Shown one piece after another: positions 55,809-64,000 of a stretch of DNA of 64,000 nt; within the stretch, counting starts at the first letter, position 1, and every line of letters starts with the position of its first letter. Origin of the DNA: Caloramator fervidus (GTDB taxonomy: Bacteria; Bacillota; Clostridia; Clostridiales; Caloramatoraceae); the NCBI RefSeq assembly GCF_900108045.1, contig NZ_FNUK01000002.1, forward strand, positions 1-64,000. The letters run 5' to 3'. Made by a program: the position numbers and the translations under genes. The notes beneath the pieces were generated by a model, which was not told the DNA's origin, made no database searches, and worked only from the letters and a program-made list of their open reading frames with translations.

Positions 55809-55834
55809 TGATTTTAGTTTAAATGTGATATAAT
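55806..55834 (+). promoter_or_regulatory. SigA-type promoter of lexA
   Basis: TTGTGA (55806-55811) and TATAAT (55829-55834) are 17 bp apart. A TGA precedes the -10. Confidence 0.78.
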
Positions 55835-55865
55835 AAAATTAGAAAATTTTTAAGGGGTGTAGAAA

Positions 55866-56468
55866 ATGTCATCCAACAAAGATAAACAGCAAGAGATACT
55901 GGAATTTATTAAAAAAGAAATCATTTCAAAAGGCTATCCTCCATCTGTAAGAGAAATTTGCAAAGCTGTTGGTTTAAAGTCTACATCAACTGTTCATAAT
56001 TATCTAGAAAAACTAGAAAAAAACGGACTAATAAAACGTAACCCAAATAAACCTAGAGCAATAGAAATTATAAATAATGCTTATAAAAAGGATTTAATTA
56101 GTATTCCTATTGTAGGTAAAGTAGCTGCAGGACAACCTATATTTGCAGTTGAAAATATAGAAGATGTTTTACCTATTCCTATAGATTTTATTAAGCTAAA
56201 TAACGATGCTTTTATATTAAAAGTAAAAGGAGATAGTATGATAGAAAAAGGAATATACGATGGTGATTTTCTAATAGTTGAAAAACAACCAACTGCTCAA
56301 AATGGGGATATCGTTGTAGCTCTTGTTGATGATAATGCAACTGTTAAAACTTTTTATAAAGAAAATGAACATATAAGGTTACAACCTGAAAACTCAAATA
56401 TGAAACCTATTATAGTAAAGGAATGTAAAATATTAGGCAAAGTAAGAGGTTTAATAAGAAAATATTAA
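55866..56468 (+). CDS. lexA: LexA repressor
   Basis: LexA represses SOS genes and self-cleaves when RecA is activated. The 200-residue protein has a winged-helix N-terminus ([21 protein letters not shown]), the Ala-Gly cleavage site in VAAGQP, the nucleophile Ser in KGDSM and Lys in ATVKTF. Start follows AAGGGGTG. Its operator and that of recA are both present. It runs between the xer/Cys-rich pair and the minus-strand run. Confidence 0.97.
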   Translation: MSSNKDKQQEILEFIKKEIISKGYPPSVREICKAVGLKSTSTVHNYLEKLEKNGLIKRNPNKPRAIEIINNAYKKDLISIPIVGKVAAGQPIFAVENIEDVLPIPIDFIKLNNDAFILKVKGDSMIEKGIYDGDFLIVEKQPTAQNGDIVVALVDDNATVKTFYKENEHIRLQPENSNMKPIIVKECKILGKVRGLIRKY

Positions 56469-56474
56469 AAACTA

Positions 56475-56512
56475 TTAGCCCCTCTTTTTATTACAAATAA
56501 AGAAGGGGCTAA
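56475..56512. terminator. Bidirectional hairpin between lexA and the membrane gene
   Basis: TTAGCCCCT / AGGGGCTAA (56475-56483 with 56504-56512) with an AT-rich loop. It sits between two convergent genes. Confidence 0.78.
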
Positions 56513-56998
56513 TTATTTTTCTGCAATTATATTAGATTCTACTACGACATACTTAAAGTCTTCTGGCATTGTATCTTCAATTAATTTTGATTCTTCTTTA
56601 GTTCTTGAATAAGCTTTTATGCACAATACTTTCTTAAAATTCTTATATCCTACATAAGTCATAACAGGTATATTAGATTCTTTAAGAAAATCTGCATATT
56701 CTTTTCCTTTTTCAAAATTGCTTGCTGTTATATCAAATACATAAACTTTTTCTTTTGAGTATTTATCTATAACAATACTAGGTATATATGTTCCCATAAA
56801 AGTTGCTAAACATAATACAAGCAAAATTAAATAATCATTATTAGCTGTTATGCTTTTTACTATAAATACAAATATTAACTGTGATAATGCATTAACTATA
56901 CCAGCTAATGTATACTTACCTTTAATCATAAATACATTTTTTGCTGTAGAAAATGCTACATCTAGCAGTTTGTAAACAAACACAAGCATTACTTCCAC
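56513..56998 (-). CDS. UPF0316/DUF5698-like membrane protein
   Basis: This is a 161-residue protein with two to three N-terminal membrane segments (MLVFVYKLLDVAFSTAKNV, YLILLVLCLATFMGTYIPSIV), then a soluble DUF2179-like alpha/beta domain. The N-terminal half resembles the UPF0316 (YebE-like) family. Function is unknown. GTG at 56998 is 5 nt after the GGGAGGTGG site, and the GTG at 57007 overlaps it. Confidence 0.7.
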   Translation of the reverse strand: MEVMLVFVYKLLDVAFSTAKNVFMIKGKYTLAGIVNALSQLIFVFIVKSITANNDYLILLVLCLATFMGTYIPSIVIDKYSKEKVYVFDITASNFEKGKEYADFLKESNIPVMTYVGYKNFKKVLCIKAYSRTKEESKLIEDTMPEDFKYVVVESNIIAEK

Positions 56999-57110
56999 GC
57001 TTACCACCTCCCTTAGTTTAATAATGGTTCATCCAAAAAAATAAATTATATTTACTTTGCTTTAAAAATTCTACATGCTATTTTTAAAAAATCTTTTAAA
57101 AAATTAAAAA

Positions 57111-57134
57111 GATGGGTAAAATTTTTACCCATCT
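57111..57134 (-). terminator. Terminator of the YnbB gene
   Basis: The GATGGGTAAAA / TTTTACCCATC hairpin overlaps the stop codon. On the minus strand it runs into TTTTTAATTTTTT. Confidence 0.85.
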
Positions 57135-58408
57135 AATATATTTGATAATCCTTTTAAAATCCCTACTTTAGCATGTTCAAAAGTTAACCCTCCTTGAACA
57201 TAAGCAATATAAGGAGGTCGTATAGGAGCATCAGCGCTTAACTCTATAGATGAACCTTGGATAAAAGCACCTGCAGCCATAATAACCTGATCAGTATATC
57301 CTGGCATATCCCAAGGTTCACAATCTACAAAAGAATCTACTGGTGAACCTTTTTGGATTCCTTTTATAAATTTTATTAATTTTTCTCTATCATTAAACTT
57401 TATAGCTTGTATAATATCGCTTCTTTTTTCATAATACTTAGGTGAAACTTCAAATCCTGCAATTTCTAAAAGTCTTGAAGTAAAAATAGCAGATTTTAAT
57501 GCTTCAGCAGTAATATGAGGAGCTAAGAAAAGTCCTTGAAACATCTGTCTTATAACTCCAAAAGTTGAGCCACATTCACGTCCTATTCCTGGAGCTGTAA
57601 GTCTATATGCTGCATTTTCAACATAAACCTTTTTACCAGCAACATATCCTCCTGTAGGAGCAATACCTCCTCCAATATTTTTAATTAAAGATCCTGCAAT
57701 TAAATCCGCACCAACATCCGTAGGTTCTTTAGTATCTATAAATTCACCATAACAATTATCTACAAAACAAATAATATCCTTATTAATCGATTTTACAACT
57801 TTTATAGCTTCTTCAATATCCTTAATTTGAAGAGATGGTCTCCAAGCGTATCCTGTTGAACGTTGTATAGCTACCATCTTTATAGTAGGATCGCTTTTTA
57901 CTACTTTTTCTACTTCTTCAAGATTTATCTTCCCATCGCTTAATAAATCAACTTGTTTATAGTTAACCCCATATTCTATTAAAGACCCCATATTAGAACC
58001 TTCTATTCCAATTACCTGCAATAAAGTATCATATGGTTTTCCTGTTATTGACAATAAAGTATCATTAGGTTTTAAATTTCCAAATAAAGCAATTGTAATG
58101 GCGTGCGTTCCTGATACTATATGAGGCCTTACCAATGCATCTTCACAATTAAAAACTTTAGCATAAACTCTATCTAAAGTATCTCTACCTATATCACCAT
58201 ATCCATAACCCGTTGAAAATGTAAAATGAGCTTCAGATAACTTTTCATCTTGCATTGCTTTTAAAACTTTTATTTGATTATATTCTTTAACTTCATCTAT
58301 TTCTTTAAAATACTTTTCTATATCTTGCAAAGCTTTTTCAGCAAGTTCAATAACTTTAGGACTAAAATTATATTTTTCAATTAATAGTTTTTTTGTTGCT
58401 TCTAACAT
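57125..58408 (-). CDS. YnbB-like PLP enzyme (methionine gamma-lyase family / 'aluminium resistance' protein)
   Basis: This is a 427-residue fold type I PLP protein. GYGYGDIGRDTLDRVYAKVF and DALVRPHIVSGTHAIT, then FVDNCYGEF and AGSLIKNIGGGIAPTGGY (PLP Lys), are the family hallmarks. The exact reaction is unproven. It lies in the Firmicutes order mutS-mutL-miaA-hfq-ynbB. ATG 58408 follows AGGAGG, and the start 21 bp upstream has no site. Confidence 0.88.
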   Translation of the reverse strand: MLEATKKLLIEKYNFSPKVIELAEKALQDIEKYFKEIDEVKEYNQIKVLKAMQDEKLSEAHFTFSTGYGYGDIGRDTLDRVYAKVFNCEDALVRPHIVSGTHAITIALFGNLKPNDTLLSITGKPYDTLLQVIGIEGSNMGSLIEYGVNYKQVDLLSDGKINLEEVEKVVKSDPTIKMVAIQRSTGYAWRPSLQIKDIEEAIKVVKSINKDIICFVDNCYGEFIDTKEPTDVGADLIAGSLIKNIGGGIAPTGGYVAGKKVYVENAAYRLTAPGIGRECGSTFGVIRQMFQGLFLAPHITAEALKSAIFTSRLLEIAGFEVSPKYYEKRSDIIQAIKFNDREKLIKFIKGIQKGSPVDSFVDCEPWDMPGYTDQVIMAAGAFIQGSSIELSADAPIRPPYIAYVQGGLTFEHAKVGILKGLSNILDG

Positions 58409-58440
58409 TTTATACCTCCTAAAAAACATTTCTTATATTT

Positions 58441-58477
58441 CAATAAAAAAACTCGCTTAAAGCGAGTTTTTTTATTG
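58441..58477. terminator. Bidirectional-type terminator between hfq and ynbB
   Basis: A long palindrome (CAATAAAAAAACTCGCTT... AAGCGAGTTTTTTTATTG) gives poly-T on either strand. It overlaps the hfq stop, so it ends the mutS-hfq transcript. Confidence 0.88.
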
Positions 58478-58735
58478 ATTGCTTTCTTTATTTTCTTCTT
58501 TATTAGCATTATTGTTAACATAAAGAACAGGTTTTGAAGGAACTATTGTAGAAATTGCGTGTTTATAAACTAACATTTGTTTTCCTTCTGATTCTAATAT
58601 AACTGTAAAACTATCAAATCCTTTAACATTACCCTTTAATTGAACTCCTGAAACCAAGTAAATAGTCACTGGAATTTTATTTTTTCTAGCTCCATTTAAG
58701 AAAATATCTTGTAAATTATTTGCATTTTTTGCCAT
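58472..58735 (-). CDS. hfq: RNA chaperone Hfq
   Basis: Hfq is a hexameric Sm-like protein for small RNA pairing. The 87-residue protein has [20 protein letters not shown] (Sm1) and [15 protein letters not shown] (Sm2 with KHA), plus an Asn/Glu-rich tail. ATG 58735 follows GGAGG. The in-frame ATG 15 bp upstream lies in the ribosome site. It is downstream of miaA, the usual place. Confidence 0.97.
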   Translation of the reverse strand: MAKNANNLQDIFLNGARKNKIPVTIYLVSGVQLKGNVKGFDSFTVILESEGKQMLVYKHAISTIVPSKPVLYVNNNANKEENKESNQ

Positions 58736-58775
58736 ATCATCATCCTCCAAACATAATATATTTATTAATTTTATT

Positions 58776-59720
58776 CTATATTTTTTTAAATTTTCCTTCT
58801 ATGTATTTAATAATATCATCAACAACTTCATCAATGTTATTATATTCATCCAAATTAAACCAGCGTATCCTATCCTCCCTTCTAAACCATGTTAATTGTC
58901 TTTTGGCATACCTTCTAGTATTTTGTTTTATTATATCTTTAACTTCATCTAAAGTCAAATATCCATCAAGATAATCAAATACTTCTTTATAACCTATTCC
59001 TTGCATAGAAATCATATCCCTTGTATAACCCATTTCCTTTAATCTCTTAACTTCTTCAATAAGTCCCTGCTCAAACATTTTATCTACTCTTTTATTAATT
59101 CTTTCATATAATTTTTCCCTATCCATTATAAGTCCTATATATGCTATATTATAATCAATCTCTTTCTTTTTAGATTCTTTTTGAAATTCAGATATAGGTT
59201 TTCCTGTATTTTTATAAACTTCTAAAGCTCTTATTATTCTCTTTAAATCATTAACATGAAGCCTTTCATAAGATTCAGGATCCACTTCTTTTAGCATTTC
59301 GTGAACATATTTATTACCTTTTTCCTCTGCTAACTTTTGAAGATACTTTCTATATTCTTCATCTTTAGCAGTTTCAGTAAAATCTAATGGATAAGTTAAT
59401 GAATTTATATAAAGTCCTGTGCCTCCAACCACTATAGGTACCTTACCTCTGTCTATAATGTCATCTATACATTTTACAGCCATTTCTCTATATAAAGCAA
59501 CACTAAATTCTTGCTTAGGATCAATAATATCAATCATATGATGAGGTATACCTTGCATTTCTTCCTTAGTAGGTTTTGCAGAACCTATGTCCATATATTT
59601 GTATATTTGCATAGAATCAGCAGATACTACTTCACCATTTATTCTTTTAGCAACTTCAATCCCTATTGCAGTTTTACCAGACGCTGTAGGTCCAGCTATT
59701 ATTACAATATTTTTCTTCAT
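58776..59720 (-). CDS. miaA: tRNA dimethylallyltransferase MiaA
   Basis: MiaA prenylates A37 of tRNAs reading UNN codons. The 314-residue protein has the P-loop [37 protein letters not shown] and the tRNA-binding GTGLYINSL, then [10 protein letters not shown]. It is between mutL and hfq in the same run. Confidence 0.97.
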   Translation of the reverse strand: MKKNIVIIAGPTASGKTAIGIEVAKRINGEVVSADSMQIYKYMDIGSAKPTKEEMQGIPHHMIDIIDPKQEFSVALYREMAVKCIDDIIDRGKVPIVVGGTGLYINSLTYPLDFTETAKDEEYRKYLQKLAEEKGNKYVHEMLKEVDPESYERLHVNDLKRIIRALEVYKNTGKPISEFQKESKKKEIDYNIAYIGLIMDREKLYERINKRVDKMFEQGLIEEVKRLKEMGYTRDMISMQGIGYKEVFDYLDGYLTLDEVKDIIKQNTRRYAKRQLTWFRREDRIRWFNLDEYNNIDEVVDDIIKYIEGKFKKI

Positions 59721-59729
59721 ATAATCACC

Positions 59730-61550
59730 CTATAAAACTCTCCTAAATTTTTTCTCAAGTTCCTCATAAGCCATTTTTATTATAGTTGGCCTACCATGAG
59801 GGCAAGAAAAAGGATTTTTACACTTTCTTAAATCCTCAATAAGCTTATTCATTTCAGAATAAGTTAACTTATCCCCAGATTTAACCGCACTTTTGCACGC
59901 CATGGTATATATTATTTTATCTATTGAATTATAAAAATTATTTGAATTCATAGTTACTTGATTTAAAACCTCATAAAATAACTCTATATAATTAGGATTA
60001 CCATAAATTACTGGAACAGATCTAATAGATATTGAACTTCCCCCGAAATCTTCAATAACATAACCTATTTTACCAAAATTTTTTATATTTTCAAGCACCA
60101 ATTGCTTTTCAACATTGCTAAGCTCAATTATTTTAGGATTCAATAAAGCCTGACTTTGAATAGATGTATTATTATATTCATCCATATATTTCTCGTATAA
60201 TATTCTCTCATGAGCTGCATGCTGATCTATAATATATAATTCTTTTTCACCCTCAGCAATTATATAAGTTAAATGAATTTGTGCTACTGGAATTAATTTG
60301 GGCAACAATAAATTATTACTATTATCTATTATTTCCATAGTTTTAATATTTTTTTCTTTATTTTCAAAGTACTCATAAAAATTATTAGCAAAATATCTAT
60401 TTTGAGTATCTTCCTTGATTTGAAATCGTTCTTTATTGTAATTATTATTTTCACACAAAGTTTCATAATTAAACTCAATCTTTTTTTGAATGCAGTCGTT
60501 ATATTTATTATCTTCTTTATTTATAAAAACATTAGGAGTAAAAGTTATTTGAGGTATAGTATTAATAGTTTGAAAAGCATTTTGAATAGCTTTATATACA
60601 ATTTTATAAACTTGTTGTTCATTTTGAAATTTTACTTCCGCTTTTGTAGGATGAACATTTACATCTATTATTTGAGGATCAATTTCTAACTTTATTACAT
60701 AAAAAGGAAATTTATCTCCTGTAGAATATGATTTATATACATTTTCAATAGCAGAATTTATTATTTTATTTTTAACATACCTACCATTTACAAATAAAAA
60801 TTCAAAATTTCTATTACTTTTTCCTAATGCATTGTTACCAATGTATCCTCTAACTTTTATACAATCCTCCTCATATAAAACCTCTAATAAATTATCCTTT
60901 ACTTGCTTACCAAAGAGTGAAATGATAACATTCAAAAGAATTCCATCGCCTTTTGTTGCTAAAACTAATTTTCCATTATTTTTATATTTAAAAGATATAT
61001 TTTCATTGGATAAGGCTAAATTCTGTACCGTCTCTGTAACATACATAGCTTCCCTAGATGGAGTTTTTAAAAATTTTAATCTAACAGGAGTATTAAAAAA
61101 AAGTTCCCTTACAACAATAGTAGTACCATTAGGCGATCCACATTCTGTTTTCTCAATTATTTCTCCACCTTCTACTAAAATTCTAGTTCCAATGATGTCC
61201 TTATTTGTTTTTGTTATCATTTCAACTTTGGAAACAGCAGCTATACTTGCAAGAGCTTCCCCCCTAAACCCTAATGTTTTTATATTATATAAATCATTTT
61301 CATTTTGTATTTTTGAAGTAGTATGCCTTAAAAAAGCAATTTCAACATCATCCTTTTCGATTCCACTACCATCATCACTAACTTTTATATAAGTTATTCC
61401 ACCATTTTCAATCTCAATGTTAATATTAGTAGAATTAGCATCAATAGAATTTTCAACTAATTCCTTTACAACTGATGCAGGTCTTTCAATAACTTCACCA
61501 GCTGCAATTTTACTTATTACATCATCATCTAAAATACGTATCTTTGACAT
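59730..61550 (-). CDS. mutL: DNA mismatch repair protein MutL
   Basis: MutL couples MutS mismatch detection to repair. The N-terminal GHKL ATPase has IAAGEVIERPASVVKELVENS, DDGSGI and TLGFRGEALASI. The C-terminal nuclease domain has the endonuclease motif DQHAAHERI and the zinc-site CPHGRPT. The 606-residue size and the DQHA motif show it is an endonuclease-type MutL, not the E. coli type. ATG 61550 follows AGGGTGA. Confidence 0.96.
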   Translation of the reverse strand: MSKIRILDDDVISKIAAGEVIERPASVVKELVENSIDANSTNINIEIENGGITYIKVSDDGSGIEKDDVEIAFLRHTTSKIQNENDLYNIKTLGFRGEALASIAAVSKVEMITKTNKDIIGTRILVEGGEIIEKTECGSPNGTTIVVRELFFNTPVRLKFLKTPSREAMYVTETVQNLALSNENISFKYKNNGKLVLATKGDGILLNVIISLFGKQVKDNLLEVLYEEDCIKVRGYIGNNALGKSNRNFEFLFVNGRYVKNKIINSAIENVYKSYSTGDKFPFYVIKLEIDPQIIDVNVHPTKAEVKFQNEQQVYKIVYKAIQNAFQTINTIPQITFTPNVFINKEDNKYNDCIQKKIEFNYETLCENNNYNKERFQIKEDTQNRYFANNFYEYFENKEKNIKTMEIIDNSNNLLLPKLIPVAQIHLTYIIAEGEKELYIIDQHAAHERILYEKYMDEYNNTSIQSQALLNPKIIELSNVEKQLVLENIKNFGKIGYVIEDFGGSSISIRSVPVIYGNPNYIELFYEVLNQVTMNSNNFYNSIDKIIYTMACKSAVKSGDKLTYSEMNKLIEDLRKCKNPFSCPHGRPTIIKMAYEELEKKFRRVL

Positions 61551-61555
61551 ACTAA

Positions 61556-64000
61556 TCACCCTAATTTTTTAGCCTTATTAACTAAATTATATAAAATATT
61601 CATTGCTTCAAGCGGAGTTATATTTAAAACATCTACATTTTTTAGCTCTTCTATTATTTCATTTTCTTTGTAATTAAACAAGTTTATTTCTACAGACGTA
61701 GAAGCTATCTCTTTTACAACGGTATTATTTTTAGATTTATTTATATCATTTTCCTCAAGTTTTGCTAAAATTTCTTTTGCCTTCTTAATAACTTCTTCTG
61801 GAAGTCCTGCAAGTTTTGCTACTTGAATACCATAACTTTGATCTGCTCCACCTCTTACTATCTTTCTTAAAAAAATAATATCTTCCCCATGCTCTTTTAC
61901 GGAAATGCAGTAATTTTTAACTCCTCTTATTTTTCCTTCAAGTTCAGTTAATTCATGATAGTGTGTAGCAAAAAGAGTTTTTGCACCGATTCTATTGTTG
62001 ATATACTCTATAACTGACCATGCAATACTTAAACCATCATATGTGCTAGTTCCTCTACCTACTTCATCAAGAATTATTAAACTATTCTTAGTAGCATTTT
62101 TTAATATATTTGAAACCTCTGTCATCTCAACCATAAAGGTACTTTGACCTAAAGATAAATCATCTGAAGCTCCTATTCTTGTAAAAATCCTATCTACTAT
62201 AGAAATTCTTGCACTTTTGGCAGGAACAAAACAACCAACTTGAGCTAATAAAGTAATCAAAGCAACTTGTCTTAAATAAGTAGATTTACCAGCCATATTA
62301 GGGCCCGTAATTATAATTATCATATTATCTTTTAAGTCCAAAAGTGTATCATTAGGCACAAAAACTCCCGATATCATTTTTTCAACAACCGGATGCCTTC
62401 CATCCTTTATTTCTATAGCACCATCATTAGTTATCTGCGGCTTTACATAATTATTTTCAAAAGATACCTTGGCAAATGATAACAATACATCAATAATTGC
62501 AAGATATTGAGCTACTTTTTTAATTCTCGAAACTTGAGAATAAATTTTATTTCTTATTTCAACAAACAGATCATATTCAATTTCAACTATTTTAGCTTCT
62601 GCTCCAAGAATAGTTTCTTCTATTTCTTTAAGCTCAGGAGTTATAAACCTTTCAGTATTGGCAAGAGTTTGTTTTCTTATATATCTATCTTTAGGAACTA
62701 AATTAAGATTAGCTTTAGTAACTTCTATATAATATCCAAAAACTTTATTATAACCTATCTTTAATGACTTAATACCTGTTATTTCTCTTTCTTTTTGTTC
62801 TAATTCTAAAATCCATTTCTTCCCATTAAGCATAGCATCTCTCAATTTATCTACTTCAGCATTATATCCTTTTTTAATTATTCCTCCTTCTTTTAAAGTT
62901 GTTGGAGGATTTTCATCTATTGCAGAATCAATAAGTTTATATATATCTTCTAATGTATCAAAGTCACTATAAATATCTTTAAGTAACTGACTTTTACAAT
63001 TGGAAATAGCAACTTTAATACTTGGCAGCATTGCAATTGATTGTTTTAAGGCATTCAAATCTCTTGCATTTGCATTTTCGCAGCTTATCTTTCCTAGTAT
63101 TCTTTCAATATCATATATATTTTTTAAAAATTCTCTAAGATCAGATGAAACATATATATTATCTATAAATTCTTCAACTACATCTAATCTTTTGTTAATT
63201 TCTTCAATACTCATTAAAGGTTCTTCAACCCATTTTCTTAATAAACGTCCTCCCATAGCAGTCAAAGTTTTGTCTAGAACGTCTATCAATGTTCCCTTCT
63301 TACTTCGTGTTCTTATAGTTTCTGTCAGCTCTAAGTTCTTTCGAGTAAAAGAATCCAAAATCATATAATCACTAACATTATACCTTTTAATAAATGCTAT
63401 ATGTCCTAAACTACTTTTTTGAGTTTCTGTTAAATAATCTAAAAGCCTTGCTGCCGAAATTTTTTCATTATCTGTTAAACAATCATATTTATATTTTTCC
63501 AAAATATCATAATCAGTACTAAAATCAACTAAGTTAATTAAACAATTAAACCTGTTTTTTATAACGTCAATTTGTTCCTGTAATTCATTTGTTACTTGAT
63601 AATTAATAAGTAACAATTCTGAAGGAACATATTTTGATAATTCATCTAATAATTTATTTTTTTCATTTTTAAAAGAAGTAACAAAAAAGTCACCAGTAGA
63701 CACGTCGCAGATAGATATTGAAATAGTATCATGATTATTAAAAACACATACTATATAATTATTAACTTTCTCATTGAGCATGCTGCTTTCTATAACTGTT
63801 CCTGGAGTTATTATTCTTGTTATTTCTCTTTTTACCAATCCTTTGGCCTGCCTAGGATCTTCAACTTGTTCACATATTGCTACTTTATACCCTTTCTCTA
63901 TAAGTCTAGCAATATACGACTCCGCTGAGTGATAAGGAACACCACACATAGGAGCTCGTTTATTTAATCCACAATCTCGACCTGTCAAAGCTATCTCTAA
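61556..64000 (-). CDS. mutS: DNA mismatch repair protein MutS, 5' end outside the window
   Basis: MutS detects mismatches and dimerises on DNA. The frame is open to the window end, where it reads LEIALTGRDCG, so the extreme N-terminus (with the Phe-x-Glu mismatch wedge) is missing. Seen are the connector and lever domains, Walker A GPNMAGKSTYLRQ, DEVGRGTSTYDGLS and the C-terminal FATHYHELTEL. Its stop (TGA) lies 5 bp before the mutL ATG, so mutS-mutL are coupled. Confidence 0.96.
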   Translation of the reverse strand, partial: LEIALTGRDCGLNKRAPMCGVPYHSAESYIARLIEKGYKVAICEQVEDPRQAKGLVKREITRIITPGTVIESSMLNEKVNNYIVCVFNNHDTISISICDVSTGDFFVTSFKNEKNKLLDELSKYVPSELLLINYQVTNELQEQIDVIKNRFNCLINLVDFSTDYDILEKYKYDCLTDNEKISAARLLDYLTETQKSSLGHIAFIKRYNVSDYMILDSFTRKNLELTETIRTRSKKGTLIDVLDKTLTAMGGRLLRKWVEEPLMSIEEINKRLDVVEEFIDNIYVSSDLREFLKNIYDIERILGKISCENANARDLNALKQSIAMLPSIKVAISNCKSQLLKDIYSDFDTLEDIYKLIDSAIDENPPTTLKEGGIIKKGYNAEVDKLRDAMLNGKKWILELEQKEREITGIKSLKIGYNKVFGYYIEVTKANLNLVPKDRYIRKQTLANTERFITPELKEIEETILGAEAKIVEIEYDLFVEIRNKIYSQVSRIKKVAQYLAIIDVLLSFAKVSFENNYVKPQITNDGAIEIKDGRHPVVEKMISGVFVPNDTLLDLKDNMIIIITGPNMAGKSTYLRQVALITLLAQVGCFVPAKSARISIVDRIFTRIGASDDLSLGQSTFMVEMTEVSNILKNATKNSLIILDEVGRGTSTYDGLSIAWSVIEYINNRIGAKTLFATHYHELTELEGKIRGVKNYCISVKEHGEDIIFLRKIVRGGADQSYGIQVAKLAGLPEEVIKKAKEILAKLEENDINKSKNNTVVKEIASTSVEINLFNYKENEIIEELKNVDVLNITPLEAMNILYNLVNKAKKLG

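Noticed and set aside
60402-61392. Plus-strand open frames across mutL and mutS
   Set aside because: They are AT-rich shadow frames opposite well-conserved genes, with no ribosome sites.
1-64000. CRISPR arrays, tRNA or rRNA genes, insertion sequences
   Set aside because: No regularly spaced repeats, cloverleaf genes, rRNA cores or transposase sequences were seen anywhere in the window.

Overview
This window looks like chromosomal DNA from an anaerobic, spore-forming member of the Clostridia, possibly a thermophilic Clostridiaceae such as a Caloramator relative. The genus is a guess. The reasons are strong AT bias, purine-rich Shine-Dalgarno sites before almost every gene, an electron-bifurcating [FeFe]-hydrogenase with its maturases, spoVS, a YlmC/YmxH protein and an SpoIIIE/FtsK translocase. 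Housekeeping gene orders also fit Firmicutes: rpsB-tsf-pyrH-frr-uppS-cdsA-dxr-rseP-ispG-polC, rimP-nusA-ylxR-ylxQ-infB-rbfA-nrnA-truB-ribF-rpsO-pnp, and mutS-mutL-miaA-hfq. I saw no rRNA, tRNA, CRISPR array, transposase or prophage.

Region 1 (1-9766) is a hydrogen-metabolism block. It holds the end of hydB, then hydA, then a leader of about 150 nt with two mutually exclusive hairpins. Next come a TM1266-type regulator, hydE, hydG and hydF, which build the H-cluster. A five-gene signalling-like cassette follows: two DRTGG proteins, an RsbW/SpoIIAB-like ATPase, a hydrogenase-like iron-sulfur protein that has lost the catalytic cysteine, and a PHP-domain protein.

Region 2 (9800-34090) is a long translation, cell-envelope and isoprenoid block. 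rpsB and rpsO have structured leaders and their own promoters, and rimP has a strong promoter followed by a hairpin. An AI-2E transporter and a family 2 glycosyltransferase sit inside the otherwise standard uppS-to-polC order.

Region 3 (34100-49900) holds an M16 protease, dut, ylmC, aspartate kinase, a TepA-like Clp-fold protein, ftsK, rimO, pgsA, and recA with an SOS box, then recX. Between recX and rny lies a four-gene Mre11/Rad50-like set in which the Rad50 ATPase is split. The Walker A half, with a CxxC at its end, and the signature/Walker B half are separate genes, with a small coiled-coil gene between them. RNase Y follows and appears to start at ATT. spoVS has a clear sigma-H-type promoter.

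Region 4 (50000-64000) holds a PadR regulator, an aminotransferase, purB, proC, a 32-residue membrane microprotein, a tyrosine recombinase, a cysteine-rich protein divergent from lexA, lexA itself with an SOS box, and a minus-strand run. That run carries a membrane protein, a YnbB-like PLP protein, hfq, miaA, mutL and mutS (cut by the window edge).

The observations most worth a second look are the split Rad50 locus, the attenuator-like leader before the maturation genes, the DRTGG/RsbW/degenerate-hydrogenase/PHP cassette, and the ATT start of rny.
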